A stretch of 64,000 nucleotides of DNA from Acidimicrobiaceae bacterium (lineage in GTDB: Bacteria; Actinomycetota; Acidimicrobiia; Acidimicrobiales; RAAP-2): the NCBI GenBank assembly GCA_003133325.1, contig PKXA01000072.1, forward strand, positions 18,495-82,494, read 5' to 3'. Below the pieces are notes generated by a model. It was not told where the DNA came from. It saw only the letters and a list, made by a program, of their open reading frames with translations, and made no database searches. Numbering within the stretch: position 1 is the first letter of the stretch; every line of letters starts with the position of its first letter. The translations under genes and the position numbers were made by a program. Positions 19,445-29,097 of the stretch are shown here, one piece after another.

Positions 19445-22400
19445 TCAAACCTTGATGATCCAGATCATGGCCTGCCGCAAGGTGCCGCCGTCGTCGAACT
19501 CGAAAGGAGTTCCCTGCCCGACATGGCCACCCGCGCTGAACTCATCCGGTGGCCTGGTGACCACTGAGCGGGCCAACACCTCGCGGCCGACCAGGTCGAA
19601 CAGTGGAATCAGGTCGTCGAGGCCGACCAGATGGAGATGGATCCAATCCGACACCTCCAAGCCTGAGGCCTTCCGCAGATCCTGAACGTGCCGGATCACC
19701 TCGCGGGCCAACCCCCGGCGGCGGAGACCATCATTGAGCGTGAGGTCGAGCGCCACCACCTCGGCCCCGTCCCGCGACACTGCGAAGCCAGACTGGGCCC
19801 GAACCCGCAACTCCACCTCGTCTCCGCTCAACTCCACGGAGCCGTCGTCCATCGTCACCACCACTGGCCGGCCATCGGCCAGATCCGCGGCGGCGGCCGC
19901 CCCATCCACGGAGGCCATGGCCGCACGCAGTTGCTGCACCCGCGATCCGAGACGCGGGCCCAGCAGTTTGAAGTTGGGTACCAGCTCGTAGGCCAGCACA
20001 TCACCCAACTCGCCGATGGACTCCACCACATCGACATTCAGTTCGTCCTCGACGATCCCGGCCGGCAATGACGGGCTGTTGGGCGGCAAGTAAACCAGGG
20101 CTCGGGCCAGAGGCTGACGCACTTTCATCTCCGCCTCCGACCGGGCCGCCCGGCCGAGGGATGACAGCCGGCGGGCCAGGCCCATGCCGGCTTCGAGGCC
20201 GTCGTCGACGGCGTCAGGCTGTTGTTGGGGCCAGTCGGCCAAGTGGACCGAATCCGCTTCGGGCGCCAGGGTGAGGTCACACCACATTCGATCCGCCAAG
20301 AACGGGCACATCGGGGCGAGCAGACGAGCCACGGTCACCAACGTCTCGTAGAGGGTGGCCTGGGCCCCGAGCGAGTCGGCCGGGTCGGCACCCGGATCGG
20401 TCCGCCAAAAGCGTCGGCGGCTACGGCGCACGTACCAGTTGGAGACGTCGTCGATCAGCTCGGCGATGGCGCTGGCGGCCGGGAACGGCTCGTAGCCATC
20501 CAGCGAGGCAGTCACCGCCGCCACCGTGGCATAGAGACGCGACAGCATCCACCGATCGAGGACCGAGCGGTCCTCGGGCCGGGGAATGGCCGGATCGGCG
20601 GGGTCGAAATCATTGAGGGAGGCATAAGTAGTGAAGAACGACCAGGTATTCCACAGGGTGAGCAGGGAGTCCCTCATGGCGGTATCGATCACTTCGAAGC
20701 TCACCCGCGTCGGCGTCCACGGGGAGCCCTGCGAGAACATCCACCATCGGAGGGGGTCGGCACCCCGGGTATCGAGGATCTCCCAGGGATCGATGACGTT
20801 GCCGACGGATTTGGACATCTTCCGTCCGTCAGCATCCACGATATGACCGAGGCACAGCACGTTCTTGTACGGCGTGGAGCCCCGCACCAGCGTGTTGACA
20901 GCCAAGAGCGAGTAGAACCAGCCGCGGGTCTGGTCGATGGCCTCGCAGATGAAGTCGGCCGGGTAGACGAAGTGCTGGTCCGATCCTTGAGCCACCGGAT
21001 AGCCCCATTGACCCGATGGCATCGAGCCCGAGTCGAACCAGGCATCGATCACCGCCTCCACCCTCCTCATCTCCGATGAAGGCCTCTCGGTGTCGCCGGC
21101 ACAGTCGGGACACGAAAAGACCACCTCGTCGATGGCCGGGCGGTGAGGATCCACGTCCCTCACATCCCGGCCGACCAGCTGAGACAGGTCGGACAGGGAA
21201 CCGACACACCGGAAGTGCCCGTTGTCACACCGCCAGATCGGGAGTGGGGTGCCCCAGAAGCGATCTCGCGACAGGGCCCAGTCCACGTTGTTGGACAACC
21301 ACTCCCCCATCCGTCCGTCACGGATGTGCTCAGGATGCCAGCCGATGGTCTGATTTTCGGCCACCATCTCCGCCTTGCGGGCAGATGTCCGGATATACCA
21401 ACTGGGCTTTCCCCAGTAGATGAGGGCGGTGCCGCAGCGCCAGCAATGGGGGTATGAGTGCTGGTACGACTCCCGTCGGACAAGGAGTCCGGCAGCCTCG
21501 AGGCGGTCGTTCACCGCAGGGTTGGTGGCCCGCACCGGCTGGGCTCGGAGCCATGGCACCTCTGAGGTGAAGGTGCCGTCCGGGCCCACCGGGTTGATGG
21601 TGGGCAGACCCTCCTGACGGCCTACTTGCCTGTCAATCTCGCCGAAAGCGGGGGCCAGATGGACGATCCCGGTTCCCTCGTCCGCCTCCACGAAATCCCC
21701 GGGCACCACTCGCCACCCGTCTCCGTCATCTCCGGGCGGTACGTCGAGATCATCGAATGGGCGCGCATACCGGAGGCCGACCAGGTCTCGCCCGGTGATC
21801 CGGCGGTCGGCGCTCACTCCTTCTCCGAATACCTTCTCGACCAATTCCGCCGCCACGATCGAATCGCCCACCACCGCGTAGTCGAGCTCGGGTCCCACCG
21901 CAGCGCCGGTGTTGGAGAGCAACGTCCAGGGGGTGGTGGTCCATGCCACCAGCGACAGGCCGGTGAGGGTGGACAGTCCGAGCGAGCCGCGCAGTGCCTC
22001 GGCGGTATCGCCATCGTCGGTCAGAGGGAACCGCACGTAGGCCGACTCGTCCACCACGTCCCGGTAGACATCGGGTTGGCCCAGCTCGTGACTGCTGAGG
22101 GCGGTCCCACATCGCGGGCAGTAGGGCACCACCTTGATGTCCTCGTAGAGCAGGCCCTGATCCCAGATGTTCTTGAGGTTCCACCACACCGACTCCACGT
22201 AGCCGGAAGAGAAGGTCCAGTAGGCATCGTCGAAGTCGAGCCAATACCCGACGCGCCCGGTGAGGGTCTTCCATTCATCGACGTAGTTGCGGACCGACTG
22301 GCGGCAAAGCCGGGTGAACTCGGCGATCCCGATCTCTTCTTCAATCTGGCGTTTGGCCGTGATGCCCAGCTGTTTTTCCACTTCGACCTCGACCGGAAGC

Positions 22401-22666
22401 CCGTGCGTGTCCCAGCCGGCCTTCCGGGGAACGGCAAACCCGCGCATAGTCCGGTAGCGGCAGAACAGGTCCTTGTAGGCCCGGGCCCAGACGTGATGGA
22501 GCCCGGGACGCCCATTAGCGGTCGGCGGCCCCTCGTAGAACACCCAGGGCTCGGCCCCTTCCCGCAATTCCACTGAGCGTTCGAAGACGCGGTGCTTCTT
22601 CCATCGGGCCAGCTCTTCGGCCTCGATGGCGGTGAAATCAGCGTCGGTGGGAACCGGGCGGAACAA
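19445..22666 (-). CDS. ileS: Isoleucyl-tRNA synthetase, type 2
   Basis: Charges tRNA-Ile; 1073 aa. Class I signature in the PGLHHVW form (YEGPPTANGRPGLHH), which marks the type 2 group that includes eukaryotic and mupirocin-resistant enzymes, and KMSKS as DGRKMSKSVGN. The editing domain (LVAWTTTPWTL), Zn-type CWRCGTAL and CPDC pairs and the anticodon-binding C-terminus are complete. The start chosen is the TTG at 22666, giving MFRPVP as in relatives and preceded by GAGAGGGAG; the frame stays open to 22735. Only 76 bp separate it from divergent fpg, leaving no room for a T-box leader. Confidence 0.96.
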   Translation of the reverse strand: MFRPVPTDADFTAIEAEELARWKKHRVFERSVELREGAEPWVFYEGPPTANGRPGLHHVWARAYKDLFCRYRTMRGFAVPRKAGWDTHGLPVEVEVEKQLGITAKRQIEEEIGIAEFTRLCRQSVRNYVDEWKTLTGRVGYWLDFDDAYWTFSSGYVESVWWNLKNIWDQGLLYEDIKVVPYCPRCGTALSSHELGQPDVYRDVVDESAYVRFPLTDDGDTAEALRGSLGLSTLTGLSLVAWTTTPWTLLSNTGAAVGPELDYAVVGDSIVAAELVEKVFGEGVSADRRITGRDLVGLRYARPFDDLDVPPGDDGDGWRVVPGDFVEADEGTGIVHLAPAFGEIDRQVGRQEGLPTINPVGPDGTFTSEVPWLRAQPVRATNPAVNDRLEAAGLLVRRESYQHSYPHCWRCGTALIYWGKPSWYIRTSARKAEMVAENQTIGWHPEHIRDGRMGEWLSNNVDWALSRDRFWGTPLPIWRCDNGHFRCVGSLSDLSQLVGRDVRDVDPHRPAIDEVVFSCPDCAGDTERPSSEMRRVEAVIDAWFDSGSMPSGQWGYPVAQGSDQHFVYPADFICEAIDQTRGWFYSLLAVNTLVRGSTPYKNVLCLGHIVDADGRKMSKSVGNVIDPWEILDTRGADPLRWWMFSQGSPWTPTRVSFEVIDTAMRDSLLTLWNTWSFFTTYASLNDFDPADPAIPRPEDRSVLDRWMLSRLYATVAAVTASLDGYEPFPAASAIAELIDDVSNWYVRRSRRRFWRTDPGADPADSLGAQATLYETLVTVARLLAPMCPFLADRMWCDLTLAPEADSVHLADWPQQQPDAVDDGLEAGMGLARRLSSLGRAARSEAEMKVRQPLARALVYLPPNSPSLPAGIVEDELNVDVVESIGELGDVLAYELVPNFKLLGPRLGSRVQQLRAAMASVDGAAAAADLADGRPVVVTMDDGSVELSGDEVELRVRAQSGFAVSRDGAEVVALDLTLNDGLRRRGLAREVIRHVQDLRKASGLEVSDWIHLHLVGLDDLIPLFDLVGREVLARSVVTRPPDEFSAGGHVGQGTPFEFDDGGTLRQAMIWIIKV

Positions 22667-22742
22667 CTGGGACTCCCTCTCGGGTTGGGCGGGCGCGGGT
22701 GAGGACCAGATACTACGGGCGCTCAGAGTCCACAATGGACCT

Positions 22743-23603
22743 GTGCCCGAGCTTCCCGAGGTAGAAGCCCTTACAACTCTCCTGGCAGAGAGGATGGCCG
22801 GTCAGCCGATACGCCGATGTGAGCTGGCGTCCTTTTCAGCGCTGAAAACAGTGTCCCCGTCCCTCGATCAGCTGATCGGGCGGGTCTCGGCGGGATGCAG
22901 TCGTCGGGGCAAGTACGTCTGCTTCGATCTCGACGGTGTGTGGCTGGTGGCCCACCTGGCTCGCGCCGGATGGATTCGTTGGTATGACAAGGTGCCGGCC
23001 ACCATCGCCCGCCCGGCCAACTCGCCGCTGGCGCTACGGGTAGGGCTCGACAACGGGTCCGGATTCGATATGACCGAGATGGGCACGGAAAAACACCTGG
23101 CCCTGTGGGTGGTGGACTCACCCGACCATGTCGACGGTATCTCCGGCCTCGGGATCGACCCGATGAGTTCGACGTTCACTCCGTCCGAACTGGCCAGATT
23201 GCTCGGCGGTACGTCGGCCACCATCAAGACAGCCCTCACCACCCAATCGCTGATCGCCGGGGTAGGCAATGCCTACTCCGACGAGGCCCTACACGCCGCC
23301 GGCCTGTCGCCGTACAAGTTGGCGGCGAAGCTCGACGGGGCCGAAATCCTCAGCCTGCACCATGCCCTTGTCGGCATACTGCGAGAGGGGGTGGTCCGAT
23401 CCGAAGGCCTCGGTGCCGCCGAGTTGAAAGTGGACAAGAAACGGTCCATGCAGGTCCACGGGCGGACCGGGGAGGCGTGCCCGGTCTGCGGAGACACAAT
23501 TCGCCAGGTGTCGTTTGCCACCAAGTCAATGCAGTACTGCCCCACCTGCCAGACAGGGGGCCGACGGTTGGCCGATCGCCGGCTGTCCCGGCTGCTCAAA
23601 TAG
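22743..23603 (+). CDS. Formamidopyrimidine-DNA glycosylase/endonuclease VIII family protein
   Basis: Base-excision repair glycosylase/AP lyase, 286 aa. The GTG at 22743 places PELPEVE right after the initiator, so that the catalytic proline becomes residue 1 after Met removal, with Glu next to it. The helix-two-turn-helix NAYSDEALHAAGLSP and C-terminal zinc finger CPVCGDTIRQVSF...CPTCQTGG complete the family. Fpg versus Nei specificity is uncertain. Divergent from ileS. Confidence 0.92.
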   Translation: MPELPEVEALTTLLAERMAGQPIRRCELASFSALKTVSPSLDQLIGRVSAGCSRRGKYVCFDLDGVWLVAHLARAGWIRWYDKVPATIARPANSPLALRVGLDNGSGFDMTEMGTEKHLALWVVDSPDHVDGISGLGIDPMSSTFTPSELARLLGGTSATIKTALTTQSLIAGVGNAYSDEALHAAGLSPYKLAAKLDGAEILSLHHALVGILREGVVRSEGLGAAELKVDKKRSMQVHGRTGEACPVCGDTIRQVSFATKSMQYCPTCQTGGRRLADRRLSRLLK

Positions 23604-23986
23604 GCTGCTCAACTAGGCACCCGGCCCCACCACCCGACCCCACCACCCGGGTTCTGCCCGGGCGACTGGGTCGGAGTTCGATCAACTTCATGATTGGACC
23701 GTGTCGGAGTAACGGGAACTTTGGGTCTCCAGAGTCTCCCGGTGGTCCAATCGCTCCACCTCCCGGCGAATTGGCATCGGTTCCAGTTACTGCGTTCGGG
23801 ACGTCACCGACAACCTGAGTGCCATGTTGCCCGGCGAAGGAGTTGCTTTCGCCGCGAGGTGGAATGGAAGTGATGTGCCGAGGTCCCCGTCTTTGGTCCG
23901 AGCCAAACCCGTTCGTAAGACCTTTCCATCATGTGCGTCACGTCGGCTGCCAGCGGGGCGACGGGATCCGTCGGCGATAATGGGAC
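23604..23986. other. Intergenic stretch with short repeats
   Basis: No gene recognised. The fpg stop region is duplicated: GGCTGCTCAAATA is followed by GGCTGCTCAACTA, so a second TAG follows 14 bp later (about 23589-23616). CCCCACCACCCG also occurs twice in tandem (about 23625-23649). The rest is unremarkable. Confidence 0.6.
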
Positions 23987-24616
23987 ATGCTCGAGCTCTT
24001 CTCGCTGTCAGGCCGCTACGTCCATCTCGAGCCCATGGGGATGGACCACGTCGGCGAACTGATGGCGGCTGCCGCCGGTGACCGATCGACGTTCGCATTC
24101 ACCCACGTGCCGTCCACGCCGAAAACGATGGCCGTCTACGTGACGCGGCCAATCGAGGGTCGTGGCTTGGGCCAGCACTATCCGTTCGTCACCCGAGACA
24201 TCCAGACCGGCCGCGTCGTGGGAGCCACCCGCTTCTACGACATGGCCCCGTGGGACTGGTCGACCGGACCGGCCAAAGCCAACCAGCGTCACGGCCGGCC
24301 CGACGCCGTCAGCATCGGTGCCACCTGGCTGGCATCATCGGCACAGCGGACGCCGATCAATACCGAGGCAAAACTGTTGATGCTGACCCATGCTTTCGAA
24401 ACGTGGGGTGTGTGGGCGGTGAGATTCGAGACCGATGAACGGAACACCCGTTCCCGCCAAGCCATCGAGCGGCTGGGTTGCAAGTTGGACGGGATACTGC
24501 GGGCGGAACGCCCGGCCGCCGACGGCACAGTACGGAATACCGCCACATTCTCGATGTTGGCCGACGAGTGGCCGGTCCAACGCCACCGCCTGGTCGACCA
24601 CCCGGCCAAAGGTTGA
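23987..24616 (+). CDS. GNAT-family N-acetyltransferase (RimJ/RimL-like)
   Basis: 209-aa acetyl-CoA-dependent acyltransferase. The order is typical of RimJ/RimL-like proteins: SGRYVHLEPM at the start, GRVVGATRFYDM, SIGATWLASSAQRTPINTEAKL (the acetyl-CoA loop region) and TDERNTRSRQAIERLG. Similar proteins acetylate ribosomal N-termini, small amines or antibiotics. Single gene; ATG at 23987. Confidence 0.88.
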   Translation: MLELFSLSGRYVHLEPMGMDHVGELMAAAAGDRSTFAFTHVPSTPKTMAVYVTRPIEGRGLGQHYPFVTRDIQTGRVVGATRFYDMAPWDWSTGPAKANQRHGRPDAVSIGATWLASSAQRTPINTEAKLLMLTHAFETWGVWAVRFETDERNTRSRQAIERLGCKLDGILRAERPAADGTVRNTATFSMLADEWPVQRHRLVDHPAKG

Positions 24617-24658
24617 CCCCCGGGTCACCGGGTGTTTATATTACTTGCCCTGGTTGAT

Positions 24659-24672
24659 TACTAGGTTTAGTA
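24659..24672 (+). promoter_or_regulatory. Palindrome TACTA-GGTT-TAGTA upstream of TSUP-rrf2 operon
   Basis: A perfect inverted repeat with a 4-nt centre inside an unusually AT-rich stretch (24632-24677) 38 bp before the GTG of the TSUP gene. It is a candidate operator, plausibly for the Rrf2 regulator encoded two genes on. No experimental link. Confidence 0.5.
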
Positions 24673-24709
24673 GATACAAGGTCTGACGTGACCACGGCCC
24701 GAGGCAACA

Positions 24710-25651
24710 GTGCATATTGATCCCTTTCTTGTCCTCGGCAGCGCGGTCGTCGGGTTTTTGGTCGGGATGACCGGGGCCGGTGGTGGGGCCCTGATGACCC
24801 CCATGCTCATCCTGCTCTTCGGGATCAGGCCCTCTACCGCTATCTCGAGCGACCTGGTGGCAGCGGTGCTCATGCGGCCCTTCGGTGCCGCTGTGCATCT
24901 GCGTAACGGAACAGTGAACCTCGCGCTGGTGGGCTGGATGGTGCTGGGCTCGGTGCCAATGGCTTTCCTCGGGGCATACCTCCTGCACCTCATGGGCCGC
25001 AGCCCTTCGGCGGAGAAGAGTATCCAGACAGCCCTGGGGGCCGCATTGCTGTTGGGGGCAGTCGCCATGATCCTGCGGTACGCCCTCGACCGCCGGTCCG
25101 GCAAGGTTGGAAAGGCCGTGGTCCATCACCTCACGATCCGGCCGGTGCCCTCGGTGATCATCGGAATGGTCGGAGGAATCATCGTCGGTATCACCTCGGT
25201 GGGCTCAGGCTCGTTGATGATTGTCTTCCTGCTGTTTCTCTACCCGATGCTGGGTGCCAAACAACTGGTGGGCACCGATCTCACCCAGGCCGTCCCCCTG
25301 ACCCTCGCCGCCGCACTCGGAGCCCTTGTCTTCGGTCATGTGGAACTACCGGTGACCACTTCCCTGGTCATCGGTAGTGTCCCCGCCGTGGTGATCGGGT
25401 CGTTCCTGTCCTCGAGGGCCCCGGACCGCTACATCCGGCCGGTGATCACCTTCGTCATATTGGCATCGGGTCTCAAGTATGTGGGGGTCAGCACCACCAC
25501 GCTGGGATGGATTCTGTGTGCCGTGCTCCTCGCCGCCGCCTGCGTCTGGCTGGTCCAGACCCGTCCGTGGCAGACCCGGGACGGGCAAGGTGAGGGAGCG
25601 TCCGAGGCGGACACCGAGCCGGCCATCGCCCACGGTGAGGGGTACGACTAG
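24710..25651 (+). CDS. TSUP/TauE-SafE family membrane permease
   Basis: 313-aa membrane protein of the sulfite-exporter TauE/SafE (TSUP) superfamily. Two homologous halves each have the glycine motif: GFLVGMTGAGGGALMTP at about 14-30 and GIIVGITSVGSGSLMIVF in the second half. About eight hydrophobic segments; the C-terminus is a charged cytoplasmic tail. TSUP members move sulfite, sulfonates or other organosulfur anions. The GTG at 24710 follows GAGGCAACA. An Rrf2 regulator gene follows 36 bp later; Rrf2 regulators often control sulfur genes. Confidence 0.9.
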   Translation: MHIDPFLVLGSAVVGFLVGMTGAGGGALMTPMLILLFGIRPSTAISSDLVAAVLMRPFGAAVHLRNGTVNLALVGWMVLGSVPMAFLGAYLLHLMGRSPSAEKSIQTALGAALLLGAVAMILRYALDRRSGKVGKAVVHHLTIRPVPSVIIGMVGGIIVGITSVGSGSLMIVFLLFLYPMLGAKQLVGTDLTQAVPLTLAAALGALVFGHVELPVTTSLVIGSVPAVVIGSFLSSRAPDRYIRPVITFVILASGLKYVGVSTTTLGWILCAVLLAAACVWLVQTRPWQTRDGQGEGASEADTEPAIAHGEGYD

Positions 25652-25687
25652 GGCTTGGGGACCTACGCCCATGGCAGACTCCTGGAT

Positions 25688-26143
25688 GTGTATATCTCTG
25701 CCAAGGTCGACTATGCCGTTCGGGCCATGTGCGCAGTGGCCGATGCCGGCGATCGCCCGGTGACCGCAGAGGCGTTGGCCTCGTCCCAAGGCCTGCCCCC
25801 AAAATTTCTCGAGAGCATCCTCAACGACCTGCGGAGGGCCGGGCTCCTCCGTAGCCAACGCGGAGCCGAAGGTGGATACCGCCTGGCCCGGGCGGCCAAG
25901 GAGATAACGGTGGCCGACATCATCCGGCCTCTCGACGGCCCGTTGGCCGAGGTCCGAGGACTACGTCCCGAAGCCACCAATTACGAAGGAGCCGCCGCCC
26001 ATCTGCAAGACGTCTGGGTGGCGGTGAGGTCGAGCCTGCGCTCGGTGCTCGAGGTGGTCACCTTGGCCGACATCGTGGCCGGCAAACTTCCCAGTTCTGT
26101 GGTGAGGTTGACCACCAAGGCCGACGCCTGGGTATCACACTGA
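25688..26143 (+). CDS. Rrf2-family transcriptional regulator
   Basis: 151-aa winged-helix regulator. The start MYISAKVDYAVRAM is the family signature, followed by SSQGLPPKFLESILNDLRRAGLL and RGAEGGYRLARAA (wing). Only one cysteine is seen (AMCAVA, in the first helix), so the three-Cys Fe-S site of IscR/NsrR is absent; it is closer to CymR-like sensors. The GTG at 25688 is preferred over a TTG at 25655. It follows the TSUP gene and probably regulates it. The last 9 bp overlap the convergent YihY gene. Confidence 0.88.
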   Translation: MYISAKVDYAVRAMCAVADAGDRPVTAEALASSQGLPPKFLESILNDLRRAGLLRSQRGAEGGYRLARAAKEITVADIIRPLDGPLAEVRGLRPEATNYEGAAAHLQDVWVAVRSSLRSVLEVVTLADIVAGKLPSSVVRLTTKADAWVSH

Positions 26144-27121
26144 TTTTCCTACGGTGCCAACCGGTTCTTCCGCTTGGCCATCACCGCGGACCCGGTGAAG
26201 GGATCGCGGCCAGAGGTTCCGACTCACCACCGAGTTGAGCTCTGCCCCATAGACAGAGATGGTGGCTCCGAGCGCCAGCCACCAGATGAGACCGAGCACG
26301 GTGGCGAACGTGCCGTAGAGATTCGAGAGGTGTTTCAGCTGATGGGCAACCAGTTGGGCGCCGGCAAACTGCAATGCCGTCCAAATGGAACCGGCAAAGA
26401 GTGCACCCGGCCACAGGACCCGGTGCTTTGGGGGGAGGTGCACAAGAATCCGATATGCGCACCAGTACATGGCGATATTGACGGCAAAGGATGCGAGCGA
26501 TCCGATCCACACCGAGTACCCGCCGAAACCACCGAAGGCTCCCAACCCGGCCAGTGCTCCCGCCCCGATGAATCCGACCCCGATCACGAGCAGAAAACCG
26601 GCGGCACGAGGCAGCCAGAGCCAAAAGCTGGGGAGATCATCTCTCTCGATATCCCAGACCCTCGCCATCATCACCTGTGCACTCCGGCTCAGACGCAGTA
26701 CGCCGTACATCAGCCAGATCAGGCCGAGGTAGAGCCCGAGGGTGCCGCCAGCCGACAGTTGGTGCACGTTCATCGAGATGTCGGATCCGACCACAGGGAA
26801 CTGCCTGAGCGCCGAATTCACGATGTCTTCCTGTAGATGTGGATCGCCGTGCAGCACCACCCCCAGCCCAGTCAACAGGACGATCAGCATGGGGAACACG
26901 GCCATGAACGACGCGTAAGAGATCTGCCCGGCCAGTCGACCACCCTGGTCATCGGAGAACTTCCGGACAACCGCGGCGGGGACAGCTGTGGCCGTACGAC
27001 GCTGCTGAACCTCGTCGAACCAATCGACGAGCTCAGTGATCTGTCCCTCGAGGATCACCCACCACTTGGCGAAGGTGCGTCCCAGTCGGCTGAACGCCTC
27101 ACCCATGGCGTCTCGGATCAC
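26135..27121 (-). CDS. YihY/BrkB (UPF0761) family membrane protein
   Basis: 328-aa inner-membrane protein with about six transmembrane segments. The family marks are RLAGQISYASFMAVFPMLIV at about 60-80, LGLIWLMYGVLR and YGTFATVLGLIWWLALGA near the C-terminus. Formerly called ribonuclease BN by error; function unknown, with transport suggested. Its 3' end overlaps the Rrf2 gene by 9 bp (convergent). Confidence 0.9.
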   Translation of the reverse strand: MIRDAMGEAFSRLGRTFAKWWVILEGQITELVDWFDEVQQRRTATAVPAAVVRKFSDDQGGRLAGQISYASFMAVFPMLIVLLTGLGVVLHGDPHLQEDIVNSALRQFPVVGSDISMNVHQLSAGGTLGLYLGLIWLMYGVLRLSRSAQVMMARVWDIERDDLPSFWLWLPRAAGFLLVIGVGFIGAGALAGLGAFGGFGGYSVWIGSLASFAVNIAMYWCAYRILVHLPPKHRVLWPGALFAGSIWTALQFAGAQLVAHQLKHLSNLYGTFATVLGLIWWLALGATISVYGAELNSVVSRNLWPRSLHRVRGDGQAEEPVGTVGKSV

Positions 27122-27183
27122 CCATTGCGTGTCATTGTGTTGCGGAAAACACGGTAATCATGAGTCGCATCCAACGCCACCGG

Positions 27184-28047
27184 TCACGTGATGGGCTCGA
27201 CGAGTAGGCACTGCATGGCTCGGCCGATCCGCCCCTGGCGATCCCACATCACCGATTCCGCATTGCCGATTCCCGGAGTGCCGAAGCGGGTACGCCCGTC
27301 GAGACAGATCCACTCGCCCACCGGCGGACGGTACAAAGACACCGAGACATCAGGATTGATGAAAATATTCGAGGCGAAGTCGAGCTCGGCGGAGATCCCG
27401 TTGCCGAAGTCGCCAACCGCCGCCGCCCGTTGCCACGGCGAAGGGTCTTCGCCTGCCACCACCGGGCACCGCAACCTGAACCATGCCGTGGCCGGCCCCA
27501 GGCTGTTGAACCGTCCCTTGACAAAGCGGACCTCGACACCTTGGTTGTGAAAGGCCCGATAGCCGTCGGTCATATGTGGGGAAGTGACTCCCTCCTCGGG
27601 GGGAGGTGGAGCATCATCCTCGGGAACGGTCGGCAACGCCCGGTGATCGTCGGGACCCACCCGGATGCGCAGAGCCCGGGCCCACGCCATCTCGACCCCG
27701 CCCGATTCCACTACCGCATCCACCAACTGGACCTTCCGCCCCGGCCTGACCAGAAAGGCAGTGACGTTGAGCCGGGACGAGGGTATCGGGCGGAGCAATT
27801 CGAGGGTCAGGCGAACCAATTGTTGCCCACCCTCGGGTGAGCATCGCTCGATGGCGCGGGCTACCAACGCCGCCACCGGGCCGCCGTGGAGCGCATTTGG
27901 CGTCCACGGTCCCCTAGCCAGATCGGTGGGGAGAAAGCTGTCGCCGTCCGGGATGAAGAGGGCGGCATCGGGTTCGTCCGCTCCTCCGGTGTCAGCCGTT
28001 TCCGGTTGCGTCGTCATCTCCCCCTCGGTGCCTGCCTCGTGGGTCAC
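27184..28047 (-). CDS. Acyl-CoA thioesterase-like, double hotdog fold
   Basis: 287-aa protein of the TesB-like/thioesterase-family-protein group. GPWTPNALHGGPVAALVARAIE in the N-terminal half is the typical hotdog helix, and the second half ends with the AESVMWDRQGRIGRAMQCLLV strand-helix. These proteins hydrolyse acyl-CoA or act in lipid metabolism in mycobacteria. The GTG at 28047 overlaps the stop of the SGNH gene (GTGA), indicating coupling; an ATG at 28017 is an alternative. Exact substrate unknown. Confidence 0.85.
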   Translation of the reverse strand: MTHEAGTEGEMTTQPETADTGGADEPDAALFIPDGDSFLPTDLARGPWTPNALHGGPVAALVARAIERCSPEGGQQLVRLTLELLRPIPSSRLNVTAFLVRPGRKVQLVDAVVESGGVEMAWARALRIRVGPDDHRALPTVPEDDAPPPPEEGVTSPHMTDGYRAFHNQGVEVRFVKGRFNSLGPATAWFRLRCPVVAGEDPSPWQRAAAVGDFGNGISAELDFASNIFINPDVSVSLYRPPVGEWICLDGRTRFGTPGIGNAESVMWDRQGRIGRAMQCLLVEPIT

Positions 28048-28967
28048 CGCTTCGGAAGGGCCGCGGCAATGAGCGTGGCGATTTCCGTGTATCCGACAGT
28101 ACGGGGGTGGATGTCACCGTACTGACAGAAAAAGGTCAGCTCGCAGACACGAGCCACCGCGATCGGAACGGTGCCGTACCCAGAGAGGCTGGTGGTCTGG
28201 GTGAACGGCGTGTAGGCGCCGGTGGCGGAAGTCACGTCGACAAAGGTGGCGCCGATGGCCTGATACTGCTGCTGAAGGGCCGGGTTGATCAGGGACTGGA
28301 ACGCGTTCACCGACAGTGGCGCCAGGCTCTTGGTGGCAGTGTTCGTTGCCAGGTAGTCGCCCAGGATGACGTCGGGGTAGGTGATCCCGATGATCGGCAC
28401 CGCGGGGCCGGCGGCAGCTCGCAGTGCCGGCAGCAGCACGGCGAGATTCGTCTTGATGGTCCCAACGCCAGCTGCCACGCAGCTGATCAGATCAGAACTG
28501 GAGGTGCAATTGGTGACGTCGTTTATGCCGATCGAGACAGTGACCAGGCCGATCCTCCCTTGGTGCTGGGAGAGGAACTGGTCAGCAGCGGTGGCTTGCG
28601 ACTGGCCGCCATAGGTCGGCGCACCCGGTCCCAGGCCCCCCCAACACCCCAACGCGTGCAGAATCGAGGTGGTGGTGGCAGCAGCGCATCCAAAATTCAC
28701 CAGGGTGAGTTTGTAGCCGCGGGAAGTGGCCAGCTTGGGCAGTTGGTAGGCGAAGCCGTTGGTGGTGGTGTGGCCCACAGTCTGGCCCACATTCGCGCCT
28801 GTCGGCTGATACCCAGCCGCATACGAATCACCCAGCGACACGTAGTACTGGTTGGCCCGCGCCTTCGGCTTCGTCGCCGATGACGAGCTGCAGGCGGATA
28901 CTCCCACAGCCAGCAACACCAGCGCGCCGGCCAGAGAAGCTGTGCGGTAGCTGACCGGGCCGCTCAT
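28044..28967 (-). CDS. SGNH/GDSL-family lipoprotein hydrolase
   Basis: 307 aa from the ATG at 28967. A lipoprotein signal peptide ends in the lipobox VGVSACSS, so the enzyme is exported and lipid-anchored. Block I is YVSLGDSYAAG (nucleophile Ser), block III IGINDVTN, and block V GDIHPRTVGY (Asp-x-x-His... here DIHP). Several cysteines could form disulfides as in Streptomyces-type SGNH esterases. Likely esterase or lipase; co-transcribed with the thioesterase-like gene. Confidence 0.9.
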   Translation of the reverse strand: MSGPVSYRTASLAGALVLLAVGVSACSSSSATKPKARANQYYVSLGDSYAAGYQPTGANVGQTVGHTTTNGFAYQLPKLATSRGYKLTLVNFGCAAATTTSILHALGCWGGLGPGAPTYGGQSQATAADQFLSQHQGRIGLVTVSIGINDVTNCTSSSDLISCVAAGVGTIKTNLAVLLPALRAAAGPAVPIIGITYPDVILGDYLATNTATKSLAPLSVNAFQSLINPALQQQYQAIGATFVDVTSATGAYTPFTQTTSLSGYGTVPIAVARVCELTFFCQYGDIHPRTVGYTEIATLIAAALPKR

Positions 28968-29097
28968 GGGGAGCAACCTAGTCCCTGCGTCCTCTCTGCG
29001 TCCTCGTGACCCATCGATTCGGACTACTTGACGCGGCGCCGCTAGCATCAGCGGCACTATCCGGACCAGTGGAACGTCAAGCATTCAGGGGGAAACC

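Noticed and set aside
22667..22742. T-box leader for ileS
   Set aside because: Known in actinobacterial ileS, but only 76 bp separate ileS from divergent fpg and no T-box sequence is seen.
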